Assembly (NCBI GenBank): GCA_003152595.1
Contig: PMAM01000031.1
Span: 1 to 6,446, forward strand
Length of the DNA: 6,446 nucleotides
Direction of reading: 5' to 3'
DNA from: Acidobacterium sp.
GTDB taxonomy: Bacteria > Acidobacteriota > Terriglobia > Terriglobales > Acidobacteriaceae
The notes beneath the pieces were generated by a model. It was given only the letters and a program-made list of their open reading frames with translations. It had not been told where the DNA came from and made no database searches. Below, piece by piece: positions 4,698 through 6,446 of this stretch. The translations under genes and the position numbers were made by a program. Position 1 is the stretch's first letter. The number at the start of each line of letters is the position of its first letter.

Positions 4698-6285
4698 GAG
4701 GACGTTCGAATTCCGGAACGTCCCGCAGCACGGAATATCCCTTCACCTTCGCGCCAGCCCTCACGAAATACGCCGTCCAGAAATCACGCAAGCTTTGCCA
4801 GTAATCAACGGTCTCACCCACAGCGTCAACGCCTTCGGTATACACGTCCACACCATGCAGGTCCGCGAAGAGCTTGTTGTTCGCGACCTGCCGCAACGCC
4901 GTGTCAGTCCGCACCACCGGTTGGTGTTCGACATTGAGGGCACGGGTCGCCTGCCTCATGTCGGACAGCACGACAAGGACCTTGCGGTCGTCTTCCGGCG
5001 ATTCGCGGAACACTTCCGAGGCGACAAACAGAGCCCCCAGAATATCGGTCTCGGGGCAGTTCGGGGCGAGTCGTCCGGAACGTGCCTGCCATGCGCGCAA
5101 GAGCGTCGCGTGACCGTTGGCAAGACGTTCCTTGAAGTATCCCTCGTCACCCGTAAGTTCCGCCGAAAGGAGCATGTAGGGAGAAGCGAAGCTGTCACCC
5201 GTGATGCCAACCACCGTGACCTTCGTCCCGGCTGGTAGCGCCGCGAGGATGCCGCTCACGCCCTGCACGTTCTTCTCAAACTCCGCCCTGTTATCGTAGC
5301 CTTTCACGCCTACGGATTGTGACAGGTCGAGAAGGACGACGATGTTCACGTGATGCACCCCGGATTCCTGTCCGTGCGCGTGCGCGAAGATCCCGAGCGA
5401 AAGCGCAAAGATCAAGAGTTTTTGAAGCGCTCCACGCTTTGCGCCGTTCAGGAGAGATCGGTAAAAATCCCGCCAGAACTCGTGCTCGAACGCGGCCCCT
5501 GCATTTTCGAGCGCCCACACTTCGTGCCCATGGGCGATCATCTGTTCCCGTACGGCAGCAAGTTCACGCCGTAGCGCGGTGCCATCTTCACCATTTGCTG
5601 ACGCCCATTGGCCTGCCTCATGGAGTGCGATTCCCGCGCCAATCTCAATTGCAAACGCAAGGAATGCCATCACGAGGCGCAGGAGGCCAAGAGTGCTGTC
5701 ATAGAAGGTGTTCTCGGTGGCTGGCGGCGGCGCATCCCCGGCGTTCTCGATCACGGCGGAAGGGGTGTTCGTCACCTGCTGTGCAAGGAGGTCTCCGCGA
5801 ATCTCGGCGAGCAGGATCAAGCTCACGATAGCGGAGACGCCGGCAACGGTCGCGAGCACGTTTACGAGCCGCGGGCTCGCCCATCGCTCGAGGATTCGAT
5901 CTACGAGAAACGGCGTCACAATTGCAATGCCGAGGCAATAGACGTAGCTTTTCCAACCCAATCTGTACGGATCGAACGCGAGCACGGAAAAAATAAATGC
6001 GGCTACGGTGAGAAGCGCGGCAATCGCATACCGGAAGATTGCCTTGCGCCTGCGCGCCTGAACGGTCCCCGGCGGCAGAGCCTGATAGATGCGGTTTTCG
6101 AGGTCCCGCGCTTGGTCCTGCAGCTGCCCCACGCGGGCGCGCAGTGCAAGAATCGCAGGCCGGTTTACGGTTTCAATGCGCTGGCGCTCAGACGCGCAGT
6201 AACTGGCGCTGTGGCGGTCAACGTGATTCGCTGCATCCATTCCGAACTCGCCGCCGGTTTGGCGTTGGTCACGAACGTTATTCAT
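4666..6285 (-). CDS. Polytopic membrane protein with extracytoplasmic VWA domain
   Basis: This protein has 539 residues. A soluble N-terminus with a predicted coiled coil (about 42-78) is followed by four hydrophobic segments at about 84-104, 112-131, 141-161 and 199-221. A charged, helical stretch at 230-285 follows, then a signal-peptide-like segment KRGALQKLLIFALSLGIFA with AHAHGQ at 283-306. After that comes a VWA domain at about 311-525. A complete MIDAS site is visible: D320-L-S-Q-S324, T413 and D442. With the N-terminus inside, four helices return the chain to the cytoplasm and the fifth exports the VWA domain to the periplasm. VWA domains of this kind mediate metal-dependent protein-protein contacts; the partner is unknown. 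ATG at 6285 is preferred because AAGGAGG lies six bases upstream; an upstream in-frame ATG (6396) would overlap the preceding gene. The signal-like internal helix suggests fusion of a membrane protein with a once-separate secreted VWA protein. Confidence 0.8.
   Translation of the reverse strand: MNNVRDQRQTGGEFGMDAANHVDRHSASYCASERQRIETVNRPAILALRARVGQLQDQARDLENRIYQALPPGTVQARRRKAIFRYAIAALLTVAAFIFSVLAFDPYRLGWKSYVYCLGIAIVTPFLVDRILERWASPRLVNVLATVAGVSAIVSLILLAEIRGDLLAQQVTNTPSAVIENAGDAPPPATENTFYDSTLGLLRLVMAFLAFAIEIGAGIALHEAGQWASANGEDGTALRRELAAVREQMIAHGHEVWALENAGAAFEHEFWRDFYRSLLNGAKRGALQKLLIFALSLGIFAHAHGQESGVHHVNIVVLLDLSQSVGVKGYDNRAEFEKNVQGVSGILAALPAGTKVTVVGITGDSFASPYMLLSAELTGDEGYFKERLANGHATLLRAWQARSGRLAPNCPETDILGALFVASEVFRESPEDDRKVLVVLSDMRQATRALNVEHQPVVRTDTALRQVANNKLFADLHGVDVYTEGVDAVGETVDYWQSLRDFWTAYFVRAGAKVKGYSVLRDVPEFERPLTTTAEGRER
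4700..4723. terminator. Hairpin after the plus-strand operon
   Basis: GGACGTTC (4700-4707) and GAACGTCC (4716-4723) are perfect 8-bp inverted repeats around an eight-base loop, three bases after the TGA of the winged-helix gene. No T-run follows, so it is not a classical intrinsic terminator; it may be a factor-dependent or mRNA-stabilising 3' end for the operon. It lies within the coding sequence for the C-terminus of the VWA protein on the other strand. Confidence 0.45.
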
Positions 6286-6328
6286 TCCTTCCCTCCTTGA
6301 ACTGCGTGTTGCCGAACCTGCTGGTGCA

Positions 6329-6446
6329 CTACTCCTCTTCCTTCTTCTTCCGTGGCTGACGCCGTTGCCACCACACACGCCCCATGCAGGCCCCAACCAC
6401 GGCGACGACAGCCTTCTGCCACAGGGACATGCTCGACCAGAGGCCG
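6329..6446 (-). CDS. C-terminal end of an unidentified gene (partial)
   Basis: An open frame enters from the right edge and stops at TAG (6329-6331). The visible 38 or so residues contain a short hydrophobic stretch, KAVVAVVGACMGRVWW, followed by the strongly basic then acidic tail QRRQPRKKKEEE. It may be the end of a longer protein or a separate 33-residue membrane-tail peptide starting at ATG 6430. It lies 43 bases upstream of the VWA gene in the same orientation, so the two are probably co-transcribed. Too little is present to name a family. Confidence 0.45.
   Translation of the reverse strand, partial: GLWSSMSLWQKAVVAVVGACMGRVWWQRRQPRKKKEEE

Noticed and set aside
4594..5238. Long plus-strand frame opposite the VWA domain
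   Set aside because: It is a mirror of a GC-rich coding strand; the opposite frame has a clear VWA fold with all MIDAS residues.
5608..6300. 230-residue plus-strand frame opposite the membrane segments
   Set aside because: Composition is Arg/Gly/Cys-rich with no recognisable domain, while the minus strand shows clean transmembrane helices and a strong ribosome-binding site.
6286..6396. N-terminal extension of the VWA protein to ATG 6396
   Set aside because: It would overlap the upstream gene tail and adds a low-complexity Arg/Ser stretch; ATG 6285 has AAGGAGG at good spacing.

Overview
The window looks like an accessory island or prophage-like region of a GC-rich proteobacterium, probably beta or gamma. 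The reasons are the strongly GC-ending codons in most genes, the absence of housekeeping genes, several gene remnants, and an antisense-type structured RNA that resembles the C4 RNA of P1/P7-like phages. No transposase, integrase, tRNA, rRNA or CRISPR array is visible, so the element's edges lie outside the window.

Layout from left to right. (1) 9-344, minus: a small two-helix membrane protein that appears shortened. (2) About 397-800: a recombination scar with a minus-strand C-terminal coding remnant, a plus-strand C-terminal remnant ending at 760, and a clean bidirectional terminator at 760-791. (3) 602-1345, minus: a von Willebrand factor A (VWA) paralogue that has lost its N-terminus and its first metal-binding motif; recognisable homology stops near 800, at the terminator. 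(4) 1386-3014, minus: a 542-residue protein with an N-terminal OmpR/PhoB-like winged helix and a C-terminal Nudix-like region. (5) 3063-3369: an RNA-dense intergenic stretch. A minus-strand transcript unit has a perfect -35 box, a three-helix junction, a second hairpin and an intrinsic terminator, and it is antisense to the ribosome-binding site of the next gene. (6) 3238-4697, plus: three genes overlapping by 8 and 17 bases, encoding an unrecognised protein, a stand-alone degenerate receiver domain and a stand-alone winged-helix protein. (7) 4666-6285, minus: a 539-residue membrane-anchored VWA protein, convergent with the plus-strand operon and overlapping it by 32 bases. (8) 6329-6446, minus: the C-terminal end of a further gene with a basic, charged tail.

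How the parts may work together (inference). The plus-strand operon looks like a response regulator split into a phosphorylation-dead receiver and a separate DNA-binding output protein, with no histidine kinase in sight. A second winged-helix regulator carries a Nudix-like domain that could sense a nucleotide ligand. The VWA protein is predicted to place its metal-binding domain outside the inner membrane. The presence of a second, broken VWA gene next to the winged-helix/Nudix gene suggests that VWA and regulator genes recur together. The antisense RNA lies exactly over the start of the plus-strand operon and ahead of the winged-helix/Nudix gene, so it could set the balance between the two arms. 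No enzyme activity or phenotype can be assigned from sequence alone.
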